DNA of 64,000 nucleotides from Burhinus oedicnemus. Lineage: Eukaryota > Chordata > Aves > Charadriiformes > Burhinidae. The stretch spans positions 222,387-286,386 of the forward strand of contig VFFE01007103.1 in NCBI GenBank assembly GCA_008921705.1, given 5' to 3'. Each line of letters starts with the position of its first letter. Position 1 is the stretch's first letter. Shown piece by piece: positions 51,579 to 61,892 of the stretch. The position numbers were made by a program, and so were the translations under genes. The notes under the pieces are model-generated. The model searched no databases, was not told the origin of the DNA, and saw only the letters and a list, made by a program, of their open reading frames with translations.

Positions 51579-51900
51579 AAGAAAATATGCATCCTGAAGC
51601 CTCCTGGGAAGGGACCCCTTGTTCAGTGACTCCCTGGGTATAATTATTTTTCCAAACCCCAAAGCCAGGTAGGAGCGTAAGTCCCACTGATGGTCAGTAG
51701 GTGCTGCCTCACTGCCCTCCTGTGGGAGAGCCTCCAGTACTCTTTTTAAATGAGATGTAGGCTCCACAGTCTTTTTGGTGGTTTTCAAATTGCTGTGAAT
51801 ATTATTTGTAAAGAAGCATCCCACTTTCACTTGCTTTTCTACATTACACTTCCTTTCACTCATCTTTGAGAATGCTTTCTTCATGCTCGAGTTCAATAAA
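51579..51900 (+). other. TBXAS1: TBXAS1 3' UTR (predicted)
   Basis: This sequence follows the TAA stop and runs to the first good polyadenylation hexamer. It has no repeats and no coding potential; open frames on the opposite strand are taken as chance. The real cleavage site would lie some 10-30 nt past the hexamer. Longer 3' ends are possible because another AATAAA occurs near 54.0 kb. Confidence 0.6.
51895..51900 (+). terminator. TBXAS1: Candidate TBXAS1 polyadenylation signal AATAAA
   Basis: A canonical AATAAA lies 317 nt after the stop codon and is followed by a G/T-containing stretch (tggagcaggtgtt) that could serve as the downstream element. Confidence 0.55.
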
Positions 51901-51989
51901 TGGAGCAGGTGTTAAGCGTACACGTGATTTACAGTTCATTATCTCACACATTCTTTTCATGCGCTTACAAGTCTCTACTCTAGAAAAAG

Positions 51990-52140
51990 CCCAAGAGGCA
52001 CCACAGTTATAGCAGAAGACCCGGGATCCAGTGCGTGGGATTTTGTCATGAACTCTGCTAAAAATCAAAGCTGAGTCTCCTGCACAGTGCTTAATCTCTC
52101 TCCGTGTCTGTAAAGTGGAGGGAGTTGCACCTTCTTCATG
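51990..52140 (+). repeat. MIR-like SINE relic downstream of TBXAS1
   Basis: The sequence has agcagaagacccgggatcca ... gtctcctgcacagtgcttaa then tctctctccgtgtctgtaaa gtggag. This matches the second half of MIR (TTAACCTCTCTGTGCCT...CTGTAAAATGG). A reverse-strand open frame of about 100 codons through it is chance. Confidence 0.4.
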
Positions 52141-52815
52141 CTTTTGAAGTGATTTGAAATACATTTAGATTAGCAATTTGCACTTGGCACATGCATCACG
52201 TGCATGACTACATGACTGAAAAGGAATGAAGAGTTCCCCTGCTTACCAGTTAAGTTTCAGTAGCCTAAGACCAAAGAAAGGAGGTGACAGCCATTTTGCT
52301 GGCTACTGAACTGCTCTTGGCAAGGTGGAGAAAAAGAAGATACAAATTTAAAGAAAGCAGGAGGACTGGAGGAAATTTAAGGGTAATCAGAAGGTGTTGA
52401 TACAACATCTGCTTCACGTTGAGGCCTTTCCTCTCCAAGCACTGCAGTTGGCACCATCCTTGTCTAGTTCATTGACTCAAGGAAATTGAGTGCTGCATGC
52501 ACCAGAGCCAATGGCAAGGGAGTAGGATCCAGGATCATCAGTCCCAGCAGCTCTCTTGAGTCCTTATGTGGCCCTGCAGCAGGTCACATCCCAAAGTGCC
52601 TCACTCCACCCAGGAAGGATCTTGTCTGATTGCCAGCTGCAGCAGCACCTTGGAGCCATTCAAGCTGTATGACTGTTCACGTGCGTCTTCACAGCCAAAG
52701 CAGCAGTACGCTTCCACTCTTCACATTCCCTCCGTGTTCTTTCCTACTCCTCTACAAAGCCCTTCAATCACCACACAGCTAGTGGAGCATCACACAGCAG
52801 TGATCAATTGACCAG

Positions 52816-53003
52816 AAAAAAAACCCCAAAACAAACCAACACATTTCCTTCAGTGGGCACCACAAACTGGTTGGCTGCACAACACAACCATGAGGGGATG
52901 AGAGGCGATGGTCTCAGTCTCATGGTCCTTTTTTTTGGTTTTGGGGTTTTTTTTGTTGTTTTGGTTTGTTTTGGGTTTTTTGTTTGGTTGGGTTTTTGTT
53001 TTT
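52816..53003. repeat. A/C-rich and G/T-rich low-complexity pair in inverted orientation
   Basis: An A/C-rich run at 52,816-52,837 (core aaccccaaaacaaacc) faces a 77-bp G/T-rich run at 52,927-53,003. The latter contains ggtttgttttggg at 52,963-52,975, which is the reverse complement of most of the first arm. The intervening 90-125 bp are ordinary sequence. Confidence 0.75.
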
Positions 53004-54464
53004 ACAAACAGCAAAAATTCTGATAGCATCATAAAAATAAGGAAGCACCTTTTGGTTCTTTGCAAGTGTTGACCTTCTGCCTGCTGACATACTCTGCTCG
53101 AGGTTTTCTTTAGGTACAGCAGCTCTCTTGGTGGTATGCACAGGGAAGTGTCATGGCAGCAGGAGGGAGAGACTGACTGCTCAGCTTCACTGCAAAGATT
53201 GCTGGAAGGAGCCATCTGCTCACTGATCCCTAGCTAGTTCCCTAGTTTCTCTCCAGCAAGCACCTTTTGCTGCCTTCTTCCCACATGCTGCCTTAACACT
53301 GATCAAATTACTGTATCGTGCTCCTGGAAGATTTTGTCCTTCTCTTTCATGGGATTTTTTTTTCTTTAAACCTGAACCGAAGTAGTGGTGAAGTACTGAC
53401 CTGGCAGTCTTGGAATTGTTCGTATTTCCATGGAGCATCTCTGGCATGCTAAACAGAAGTGCCCTGTTACAGACACACTGATTATGTGAATTACTGATGG
53501 TGTGATTGTTATTTATTTGAAAAGCAACAAACTGTATATACCCTAGTTTCTACATACTATGCGTCATTTTTCCCTCTTGAAAATAGTGTGCTAGCAGCTG
53601 ATTTACTGTACAGCTTATACATAAAACTGGCAAAGAGTTGGATGGGCCTTGCCTAAAAACTTCTCACCTACCTGAACGAGCAGGAAGCTCATTCCAGCCT
53701 GAAGTCAGTTGTCAAAGGCTTGTTTGTCCCTTCAAAATTTTTTTGCTGTTTTTCTTCCTTACATGAATGAACAGGTTGTTGTGTGCTTCATTTTTGACCA
53801 AATACTCCAAGCCTAAATCAAGCTTGTGCCTTTCTTCCACATGCTTTTGTATGGCCTGTTCTACAGCTTGTCTGAATGCTGTTTATATCCTCAGTATTTA
53901 TCCAAGAAAGTGCCACTAATGTGTAGAGTAGCTGAGTAACTTCTACTTCTGTGTCTGAACAGAACGTTACCGTCTTGAATACCATGTTGACTCCACTGGA
54001 ATAAAGCAGTACTGCAGTGGCTGCAACTGGGCATCCCATTTTATAGGCTTGGAAACTGCACCAAGAGTCTTTCCCAGGCACTTCTAAGTTGAACGCGGAT
54101 AGTATGGGTGCAAGTAAACTCACTTGAGTCTGCACTAACGTTTTTTCAACTGTCCTGCAAAGTTTTCTGGTTAGGAAGTATTACCTGTTTTCACCTGTCA
54201 GTTTGTAGTGGTATGGTACAGAGGAATTATTTTTGCAGCTGTGGACCAAGTCAGATTTCTGGAAGTACCTAGCCAAAAAGAAAAGTTACTGAACAAAATT
54301 GGTCCTATTTTACCTCAAACCAGGACAAAACCCAAGACACGAGACTGACAGCAGCTCTCCAAAACAGAAACTGGTAATATCATGTTAATCACAGTATGAT
54401 TGTGCACCCATCTAACACAGTCCCAAACCGATCCTGAGCAGAGCTGGTTTTAGGATTCATAAAA

Positions 54465-54518
54465 AATCCCCCCAACAACCTACCAAAAAAAAAAAAACCA
54501 CACACACAAAACCCCATC
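54465..54518. repeat. A/C-rich low-complexity stretch
   Basis: This is A- and C-run sequence including 13 A residues at about 54,484-54,496 and a short cacacacac. It is similar in composition to the first arm of the pair near 52.8 kb. Confidence 0.7.
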
Positions 54519-55787
54519 ATGTTTATAGTTACAACATCAAAACATAACTTTATAACCTTAAGTTATGGTGCTTAGCATTTGTGGTACAGCGGGCTTCAGT
54601 CAACAGCAGTTGAGTCTAGGGAGGAACAAGGAAGCTGATTTAAAATAATTTCTCTCAGAAACAGTAAGTGTGTTGTCTTGCATTGCTGAGCTGTGGGTTT
54701 GTTTAAAATTGGTCATGTCTGTTTTACAAAAGGGTCTTAGTCATTCTCCGACAGCTGATACGAAGAAAAGGCTGCTTGGTAAAGGAAAGCTTCTATTAAA
54801 AACACCTTCTGGGACTTCGCAATGATTACAGAAAGCTGTCAGTATAAAATGGCATTTTTAATGAGACTGCTGGTATAGAAAACCTTTACAGTTTTCTACT
54901 TCATAAATAGTATTCCTAGAAAAGTGGAGCTGGGTGTTAGAAATTATTATGCTTCAATGATTGCAAATTTGAACTATTTATTCTTACCTGGCATTAAACT
55001 GCAGAATTTCGTCTCTGTGTGTGATGCTTTCTGAAATGACCACTTTGTCATTTGCCTTTGTTAAATGATGTTTCTATCTTGGACACAGCTTCACCCAGTA
55101 TCAGCCTGTTCTCTGCATTTACAGTAGTAAACATGCTAAAAGAATTTAAAGCTGACTTACAAACTGTTAATTTCATTGCTTGGTTCACACTGACCCCGTT
55201 GTCTTCCTTCTGACTGTGAAAAGTCCGATCAGTCTCTAAGATGTTTGCTCCCTGCACTGCTGGGTGCTATGGCTAATTTCAAGGCGGGAGCAGATTTCCC
55301 TCAATTGCTAGGATTTTCGCAAGTAGAGATGAATTAGTGACTGGGCCCAAAACAAGAAGTGCAAGGGAACTATTCAGGCCCATGAAGCCTAATGCCTGGT
55401 AAAACAGGTAAGCACCAGTAACCCTGGCCATATAACAGCCATCTCTCCTGGATTTCGTGCTGCAAGTACTCCAAGTAAAGCATCATTTCTACAACTCCCA
55501 CTTGCCCTTTGGCTCAAAGGCAGCTCTGAGCAATGGTTTCTAAGAAGCAAAGTGCAAGTCTTCTCCAAGCCAAGCAGCACTGAGCACACTACCGTAGCTG
55601 GTACATGTCGTCTACCTACGTTCCTCTTATCCACCACCCGTACTTCGCCAGGCTGCAGGTATCCGAACTGGGTAGTGTACTGCCATCCCTTTGCTGCCGC
55701 CACTTACAGATGGGATTCTGACACCCGCATCTTATGATATCTAGGCAAATATGATGACAAACCTGATTACAGGTAAAACTCATTAAA

Positions 55788-55860
55788 TGGTGTGGTGGGT
55801 TGACCTTGGCTGGCTGCCAGACCCCTACCCAGCCCAGCGGGTAGAGGGGTCAGGGGCTGA
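55788..55860 (+). mobile_element. Possible fragment of an avian endogenous retrovirus LTR
   Basis: tgtggtgggttgaccttggc and tggctgccagacc resemble the start of a frequent avian ERV LTR (TGTGGTGGGTTGACCCTGGC type). Similarity fades after about 40 bp, no matching 3' LTR end is seen, and there are no retroviral genes nearby. At most it is a short degraded relic. Confidence 0.35.
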
Positions 55861-56431
55861 TAAACTACCATGCTCCATACTGCACTACTGGCATAGCAAA
55901 GATGCTTGGCTTCTGCTGGCTTGCCATCTGTCTTGCCAGGATGGACTTGTTATCAAAAAAGGAAACAACCTTCACAGCTTATCTTTCTCCTCACATGGTG
56001 TAGGAGTGAGTGAGAGATTATTACACTGTTCCTGCTTAGTTTCTTGTCTTAAGCAGCCAAGAGATATCCTCCTCACTCAGAAAAGAGGTTCAATATCCAT
56101 TTTTGTCTGAAGTTTAGATTTAACACAAACTCTTTAATCTGTTCATTTCCAAATGCAATCCAAACAGCTGTAGAGGGACTCCACTACTTAACAGCAGCAT
56201 CTTTAAGAAAGTTTCTAAGAACTCAGAAATGCGAAACATGATGCTTTTAGTACTGAGAGAGAAAACCATTGCAAGGAATTTAGTGGTTTGAATACCTGTT
56301 TATTTACTACACACAAGAAAGTTAAAACTGCAGTTTCAAAAGTGGAAAACATGCTAACTTTTCTGTGTGATAATGGAGAAATAACAGATAACAAAGTATC
56401 ACAACCAGCCATTTTATTCCAGTTATTTTAC

Positions 56432-56470
56432 TTACACACATAGACACACAAACGCACACATCCTTACACA
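56432..56470. repeat. Interrupted CA-rich microsatellite
   Basis: About 39 bp of imperfect ACAC units (ttacacacatagacacacaa onward) in the convergent interval between TBXAS1 and PARP12. Confidence 0.7.
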
Positions 56471-57730
56471 TCCCCTCCAAGAATTAAGTTAAAGGTTTCA
56501 AAAATATTACTAGCCATCAAAAATGTTATTAAAAAATATCTCAAGTTTTTGTGTAAAAAAAAAAAATGTTTGTTTCAATTTTCTGGCAAAAGATTAACAT
56601 GACTTCAGCTATTCCAGTTTTTAGCTGAAATGCTGTTTATGCTCAGAGGAAGAAAAGCATAATAGTAGTATTCTCATTCACCATGAACATGTAGATGAAC
56701 ATGGTTTTTGTTTTGGCAGAAAAATCTTATTCTGCACAGGTATGAAAGCTTTCATAGATACTGTTATCCTCCTCAATGAACGCAGTATTTGCTGACAAGC
56801 TCATTTGCTGACATGAGATTTATCATGTATGTTCTATTACAAATCTTTCAAAAGAAAGAATACAGTCAACTTGCTTTTCCACAACTTGTGTTTTACTGGG
56901 TTTAAACACAAATGGGAGTATTTTCCTTTAGATAGCACGCTGCTAGTTTTACAGTTCAAATAAAAAGGAGTTCTGCACAGCCTTACTCCAGCTGATCACA
57001 GCTAAGCTCCTGCTTCACAGTGCTGAAGTAATAACGAGTTAACCAGTGTACACCTGTCAATCATCATCCAGATGAATTAAAAAGAAGTGCTTCTAGACTA
57101 CAGGTAGAGATGAGCTTTTTTTGGTCATATACAAAGTATATCTTAAAGCTTTTGCAGTACACTATAGCTAATGTACTAATTTAGGAGCATTAAAGTTGTG
57201 ATAAAGTATCTGTCTGTGCATCAGCAACTTTAATCATAAGAAATACTTGAAAGTTCAAGTTTTTTGATTATCTGCACAAATGTATGCTGACAACTCAACA
57301 CTAATAACATCTTTGCTGGGAACAATTAAATATTCAATTTAATCTTCAGATTTTTAAAGGTTTCAGGTCTGTGGCTGAAGACCACTCCCCAAGTAAGCCC
57401 GTTTTTCCTGCAAGAAAGTCCAAAGACACCTTTATGACACAGGTAACCAGTGTATCTCCTGCAACCAAAGGGGCAGTACACCTAATGAGAGACAGTCACT
57501 CACTGTCCTTCCCAACAGCTGTAAGAGAACCATAAAGTTGCTCCACAGAAAACAGGGTATTGCTAATGAAGCAGTGCAAGCAGCGTATTTCACTCCTAGG
57601 GATGATATCCTTAAATGACAGGGTGAGTTGCTGCCTCTTCTTTCCCCCCTGCACCTGCCAGCACTCTATCATTTGTACACACAGTGAAAGTCATGAAAAA
57701 CTTGTGTTATCACAGACCTAAAGTACAGCA

Positions 57731-57736
57731 TTTATT
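57731..57736 (-). terminator. PARP12: Candidate PARP12 polyadenylation signal
   Basis: This TTTATT on the + strand is AATAAA on the - strand. It lies about 710 nt after the PARP12 stop codon. Several other AATAAA or ATTAAA copies occur in this AT-rich interval, so the choice is uncertain. Confidence 0.3.
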
Positions 57737-58444
57737 TGACAGAGTACGTCAACCGAGTAGCGCACACCAAGCAACCCCTGCTATGCCTTTGGTACTTGTT
57801 TTAAATGAGAAAATTAACAAGTGGAAATAAGTCTCTGTTCCTTTTCAAAAAGCAAGTTTAATTTTTGAGGCTTTGTTGGTGAAGATTAAGTAGGGACCAA
57901 AAAAACAGTGCTGCTAAGAATTTATGCAATGAGTTGAGCACAGAGACAGAGATTGTACAGTCTCATTTACACACACTTGAATGTCTACTGTCACAGGAGA
58001 CAGATTATTAAAAAAAAGCAGGTTTTATCAAATTTTGAGTTAAAAGATAGACAGGTAGAAGGAGACCAACAAGAACATGTAAAAATCTATCCTGGAACAA
58101 TTATAACTACATATTGTTTAAACTTGGCAGTCACAGCCAATCCTCATGTTACAACCTTCAGTGAATTCAACTAATAAATTCATAAAAGTCTCTAGTAATG
58201 CAGGGAAACATGATACCTACTAAAAAATAGGAGACAGACGTAGGATTTCAAGAATTCTAAGACAACCTTTGTGTCTTTTTACCCCTCATTTTCTATTGCA
58301 CAGAAAGGATAGAGAATAAATGTTTCTGAACACTCACCTACCCAATTACACAACTTCTAAAAATCAATTCTTTTCTCTTAAGCCAATACTAAACAAAAAA
58401 AAAATGTTTATACCAGCTAAGCATAATGATGACAGGTTTTGCGG
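57737..58444 (-). other. PARP12: PARP12 3' UTR (predicted)
   Basis: AT-rich sequence lies just past the PARP12 TAG stop on the minus strand. The distal limit depends on which polyadenylation signal is used. No coding sequence or repeat is recognised. Confidence 0.45.
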
Positions 58445-58719
58445 CTATAGCATTTTTGCAAATGCCTGGTCAATGTATTCTATGAGATACTCTGGGTAAA
58501 TCTGCTGCTTCTCAAAGATGACAAAGATAGAAGGGTTTGAAGAGCTGTTCACACAACTGTCATAGAAGTTTTGGTTGTCCTTCAAAGGAGGCCGAACATA
58601 AGAAGAACTACCAAGAGTGAACTCCCCCACCAGCACCCGTGCCAGAAACATGGTCTTGGTGTGTAAGTCTTCACTGCAGTAGTTGTCAGAATAAGATGCA
58701 TCCCTTGCAAAATAGCTTC
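58445..58719 (-). CDS. PARP12: PARP12 terminal coding exon, ADP-ribosyltransferase domain (Tyr and Ile of the triad)
   Basis: On the minus strand this exon follows ctcttttgcag and has two bases completing a split Gly, 90 codons and a TAG stop (58,445-58,447). It reads SYFARDASYSDNY, which holds the catalytic-triad Tyr, then MFLARVLVGEF and YDSCVNSSSNPSIFVIFEK. The Ile of PSIFVIF takes the place of the Glu of classical poly-ADP-ribose polymerases, giving the H-Y-I triad of mono-ADP-ribosyltransferases. The chain ends EYLIEYIDQAFAKML, shorter than and unlike the mammalian PARP12 tail as I remember it. The frame is intact. Confidence 0.93.
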
Positions 58720-59533
58720 CTGCAAAAGAGACACCAAGACAGAGTTGATAGACACCAAAATTCCAGGGAAAGAAGTGATACAGTGTGAAAATGAATTCAT
58801 AAAATCCAGTTCATGAACAGCCTTTCCAAAGGCTTCACTTGTCCTGTATGCCGTTCTTAGTGAAAATGACCATGCTTTTATTTTTCACAGCACACATTTA
58901 AAAGCCACACATGCAGTGTTTTAAATGTTACCATATTCCTCAAAAAGATTTCCTCCTGACCCTAGACACCTTTCCTAATCTCACCCAACTTCCTCTGCTG
59001 ACAGAGGCTACTAATATTCATTAGAACATTTCTGAGAGTTACAAAGTATTCAATTGGATGGGTGGGTAGTCAGTCAGTCAGCCCATCTCTTGGCTGTTCC
59101 ACTTGGTATGCTGATCCTTTCCTGTACACAGGACAACGTGAAGGAATAGAATTTGCTAACAAGGCAAAAAGCCTGTAACCAGGATGGCATTTACGTTCCT
59201 GGAAAAAAACCCAAATAATACCACATTGCCCTCCTGTAAGAGCTTGGAGAAATTGGAACAGAAGTAAGGCTGGACTCTAGGAGAAACCATCCCTAGAACT
59301 GTCCTCTCCTAAACTTGTCTTCTCCTGCAAGGACAGACTAGAGCATAGAGGCCATGGCCTTTCAGTATGCCTTAGCTCCAAATGATCACTGCCAAAGTCA
59401 GGTATGATGTCCACATGATCACAGAGACAAGCCCTAGATTGGCTGAATGCCCTTTTTCTAACTTTACACCTCTGCAGTAACTACTGAGAATTTTTTAGCA
59501 AGTCTAGGGTTAATGAAAGAGCTGAAAAACAAC
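58720..59533 (-). other. PARP12: PARP12 intron
   Basis: An 814-nt intron between the His-bearing and Tyr-bearing exons splits a Gly codon after its first base (G|GA). The minus-strand donor is gttgtt and the acceptor tttgcag. No other feature is seen. Confidence 0.82.
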
Positions 59534-59685
59534 CTTTGCCGTAGACTGTCCCATGAAGGCCACAGATCCTCCAGTCAAAGTTTTGCTGACAGATGGCATC
59601 AATGTATTTTTTACTGGTCCCATGAAATAAAAATCGCTCATCCACAGCCTTTCCACCATTGCTCTTCTGCATTTGTTCCTTCTGC
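59534..59685 (-). CDS. PARP12: PARP12 coding exon with catalytic His (HGTS)
   Basis: A 152-nt exon has one base completing Trp, 50 codons and one base of Gly. It reads QKEQMQKSNGGKAVDERFLF followed by HGTS, with the NAD-binding triad His, then AICQQNFDWRICG and HGTVYGKG, which continues directly into SYFARD of the next exon. This is the conserved core of the PARP catalytic fold. ICQQNFDWR is characteristic of the PARP11/12/13 group. The acceptor is ttattgcag and the donor is gttgtt, which is weak after AAAG but is required by the codon phase. Confidence 0.94.
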
Positions 59686-60386
59686 CTGCAATAAGAAGCA
59701 GTATCTTTGCAGTTCCACAGTGGCTATACCCAGACAGGTTCCAGCCGTATTAGCACTCAGAGACAATTTTACACAAAGCGTACATTCTGAAAATTCTTAT
59801 GTTAAGGCCTAAACTTTGGGCATACAGGGCATCTTGCTGTCTAGCTGCGTACAAACATGCTTTCATTATACACAAATGCCTCCAGATATTTAATAATAAA
59901 AATGCTCTGTTTCATTAACTGCCTGTTGGGAGAGGGGGAGGAATCTTAGCATTATTTGTTTTCTAAACGCAGGAGTTCACGTTAAGACTTTCCCTCAGTG
60001 AGTTTTGCATTTAGTTTTGAAGGCTGTTTCAGTTTTGACCAGCTACAAACCAGTGTTTGTGCCAGATGTGACTTATTACCAGTTTCAAGGCTTTAGTGGA
60101 AGGCAGCCATCCTGGACACAGGCCTGGCAGAAGTCAGAACCGCTTACTCAGGAGCAAGAATTCCTCGCACAGAACTCATCTGACTATTCTAAGCTCTGTG
60201 TCTTGACGGAGTTTTGGTTTTGTCGATACCTCTTTCTCTACATGTTGATCCTGGCTAGGTATTTCAGTGGGGGAGTGGAAGCAGATTCTTAAATGCAGCT
60301 GCATTTCAGGAATGAGTGTGTCTATCTTTAGCATACAGCTAACTGCAGAAACAACAAACTTCATGCACATATACCAGAGCACATAC
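59686..60386 (-). other. PARP12: PARP12 intron
   Basis: A 701-nt intron with donor gtatgt and acceptor ttattgcag splits a Trp codon (TG|G). No other feature is recognised. Confidence 0.82.
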
Positions 60387-60517
60387 CATTGATACAGTTC
60401 CCAGAGAGATGGGTTCTGAACTCTACAAATTCTTTTAATAACTGTTTTGGGCATTGTGCGTTTAAAGTCCAACTTGACTTTCTTGTATTCTTCAGAAGAA
60501 CTGTCAAGCTCAATCAG
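60387..60517 (-). CDS. PARP12: PARP12 coding exon, start of the ADP-ribosyltransferase domain
   Basis: A 131-nt exon after a strong acceptor (cttacag) gives 43 codons plus two bases. It reads LIELDSSSEEYKKVKLDFKR, then TMPKTVIKRICRVQNPSLW and ELYQ, with Trp split into the next exon. The pattern SSEEYxxV...F...I..I.RVQNxxLWExYQ is the conserved N-terminal part of the catalytic domain in WWE-type PARPs. Phase 0 at the start joins it to the LGFK end of the preceding exon. Confidence 0.92.
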
Positions 60518-61813
60518 CTGTAAGGGAAAGATTAAAAAGCTATTTTCATCTTTTACTAAATCATAACAAAGCCACCCTACCTACTGCGCTACTCAGACTT
60601 TTAAAGGCTTTTCTGTGAAGCAGAGGTACGCGCAGCAAAAATACTCTTGGAAAAAAGGCAGATTAGAGATCCCTGCTCTGTAAAAGTGAGCTCTTGTGTA
60701 GGGAACATTAACTCCTGAGGTTTCAGACACACAGGCTGCTCTCTCACAGGACATTAAAGGAGCTGCATGCTTTTGTGCAGCCACCCCGCCCCTTTTAATA
60801 TTTGGGCCAAGATACATTTGCATGCATGTATCAAACAGTACCTAAATACACAGAAGAAATGAGCACGTAAATAAAAAAATGAAGGGAGAATTTATGTTGC
60901 AGCAAATGAAAGAGTACCTCTACATCCATTTATACTCCCTACAGCCAGTGAACACAAACTGCACTGCCTGTTATGTTTTTAAATAAATTGAAAAGGCTTT
61001 ATTCGATCAACCATTTTAGGGAAGAGTAAGGACACACTGCCAAAAATCAGTTCATTACATGACAGTCCTGAAAGCAAGTAAAGTTTTCTACTTGCATGTT
61101 TTCCCTAGGAACATTAAGACTGTTAGCCTTTCCTACTTTTTATGGACAGTTTCCTGAGGATTTGCATTTTGCAAGTTAGTAATTTTCAAGCTTCATATAA
61201 GATCTTTTCTGTAAGTATAGTTACTAGAGTTGACCGAGGTGGTGGTGGAGGCAAGCAGAAAGTCAGCAAAGGTAAACCATGCAGGTATCAACTGGCTGTG
61301 TTACAAAGGTAAACAAGTTCACTCCACTGGAGTTATGGTGCATTTTAATAAATGATCCCAGCCTGAACTCTGCTGATTTCAGCAATGCTCCATAGACATG
61401 CAACAGTCTACTTATATACAGCTCAGGGAATGGCTACCCTGAAGTTGACAGGCATGGTTTACCTCTGATGCTTCAGCATATGTTGGACTTCAAAGCTATG
61501 TATCTTGGGCACCAGTAACAGTCTTGCTAATACAGCATAAGCTTCAGGCAAATTTGCCAAGGAAAGAGATGAAAAGTAGCCGTGAAAGTCAATGTTGCCA
61601 TGGTTATACTGCCACCATTTGTTAGTTTAAATCTGGGTCTAGTTTCACCTCTAGGTCTGCCCATTGTGATACCAGGCTCAAAATTTACCAACACCTCTGC
61701 ATTATGTTACATAAGAAACAGTCATCTACAAAGGCACAAGAAAAACTGAACTTGTGATGTAACAAACCTGTATGTGACAAAACTGATGGAGAAATAAACA
61801 AAAAGCTCCAAAC
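60518..61813 (-). other. PARP12: PARP12 intron
   Basis: A 1.3-kb phase-0 intron with donor gtttgg and acceptor cttacag on the minus strand. I see no coding sequence or repeat that I can name in it. Confidence 0.8.
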
Positions 61814-61892
61814 CTTGAATCCCAGTTCAGGCAGAGCGGATTTGTCCCAGTGAGCTGGAATGCCCTCAAAGTCTTCTGTGTGTTTAAAGCCC
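61814..61892 (-). CDS. PARP12: PARP12 coding exon, linker between WWE and catalytic domains
   Basis: A 79-nt exon has one base completing Arg and 26 codons. It reads GFKHTEDFEGIPAHW and then DKSALPELGFK. The acceptor is tgtacag and the donor gtttgg. The phase matches both neighbours: the WWE exon ends on AG of an Arg codon, and the next exon starts in phase 0. The HW..P linker just before the catalytic domain is typical of PARP12-like proteins. It is too small to judge alone, but it fits perfectly in context. Confidence 0.88.

Larger units (their letters stand above)
1..51900 (+). other. TBXAS1: TBXAS1 gene region (3' part of gene; 5' limit outside window or not resolvable)
   Basis: The four coding exons at 45,257-51,578 are the 3' end of thromboxane A synthase, an ER-membrane cytochrome P450 (CYP5A1) that isomerises prostaglandin H2 to thromboxane A2. 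The first of these exons starts in phase 0 in the middle of the protein, so upstream exons must exist to the left. I searched by eye for the I-helix exon (AGYET-type core) and for the N-terminal P450 motifs and found none before 45 kb. I therefore infer that the first 45 kb is mainly one very long intron. The order TBXAS1 (+) then PARP12 (-) matches known amniote synteny. The right limit is set by the AATAAA at 51,895. The left limit is only the window edge. Confidence 0.72.
51901..57730. other. Convergent TBXAS1-PARP12 intergenic interval
   Basis: This lies between the candidate poly(A) sites of the two convergent genes. It contains a MIR-like relic, low-complexity A/C and G/T tracts, a possible LTR fragment and a CA repeat. 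I see no gene. Parts may belong to longer 3' UTRs of either gene. Confidence 0.6.

Noticed and set aside
51856..52164. Minus-strand frame with a CxxC-like motif
   Set aside because: It runs through a MIR-like relic antisense to the TBXAS1 3' end. The Cys spacing does not make a known zinc finger.
52927..53003. Telomere-like sequence (TTTTGGGG-type words)
   Set aside because: The G-runs are irregular and do not form the vertebrate TTAGGG repeat. It is better described as G/T low complexity.
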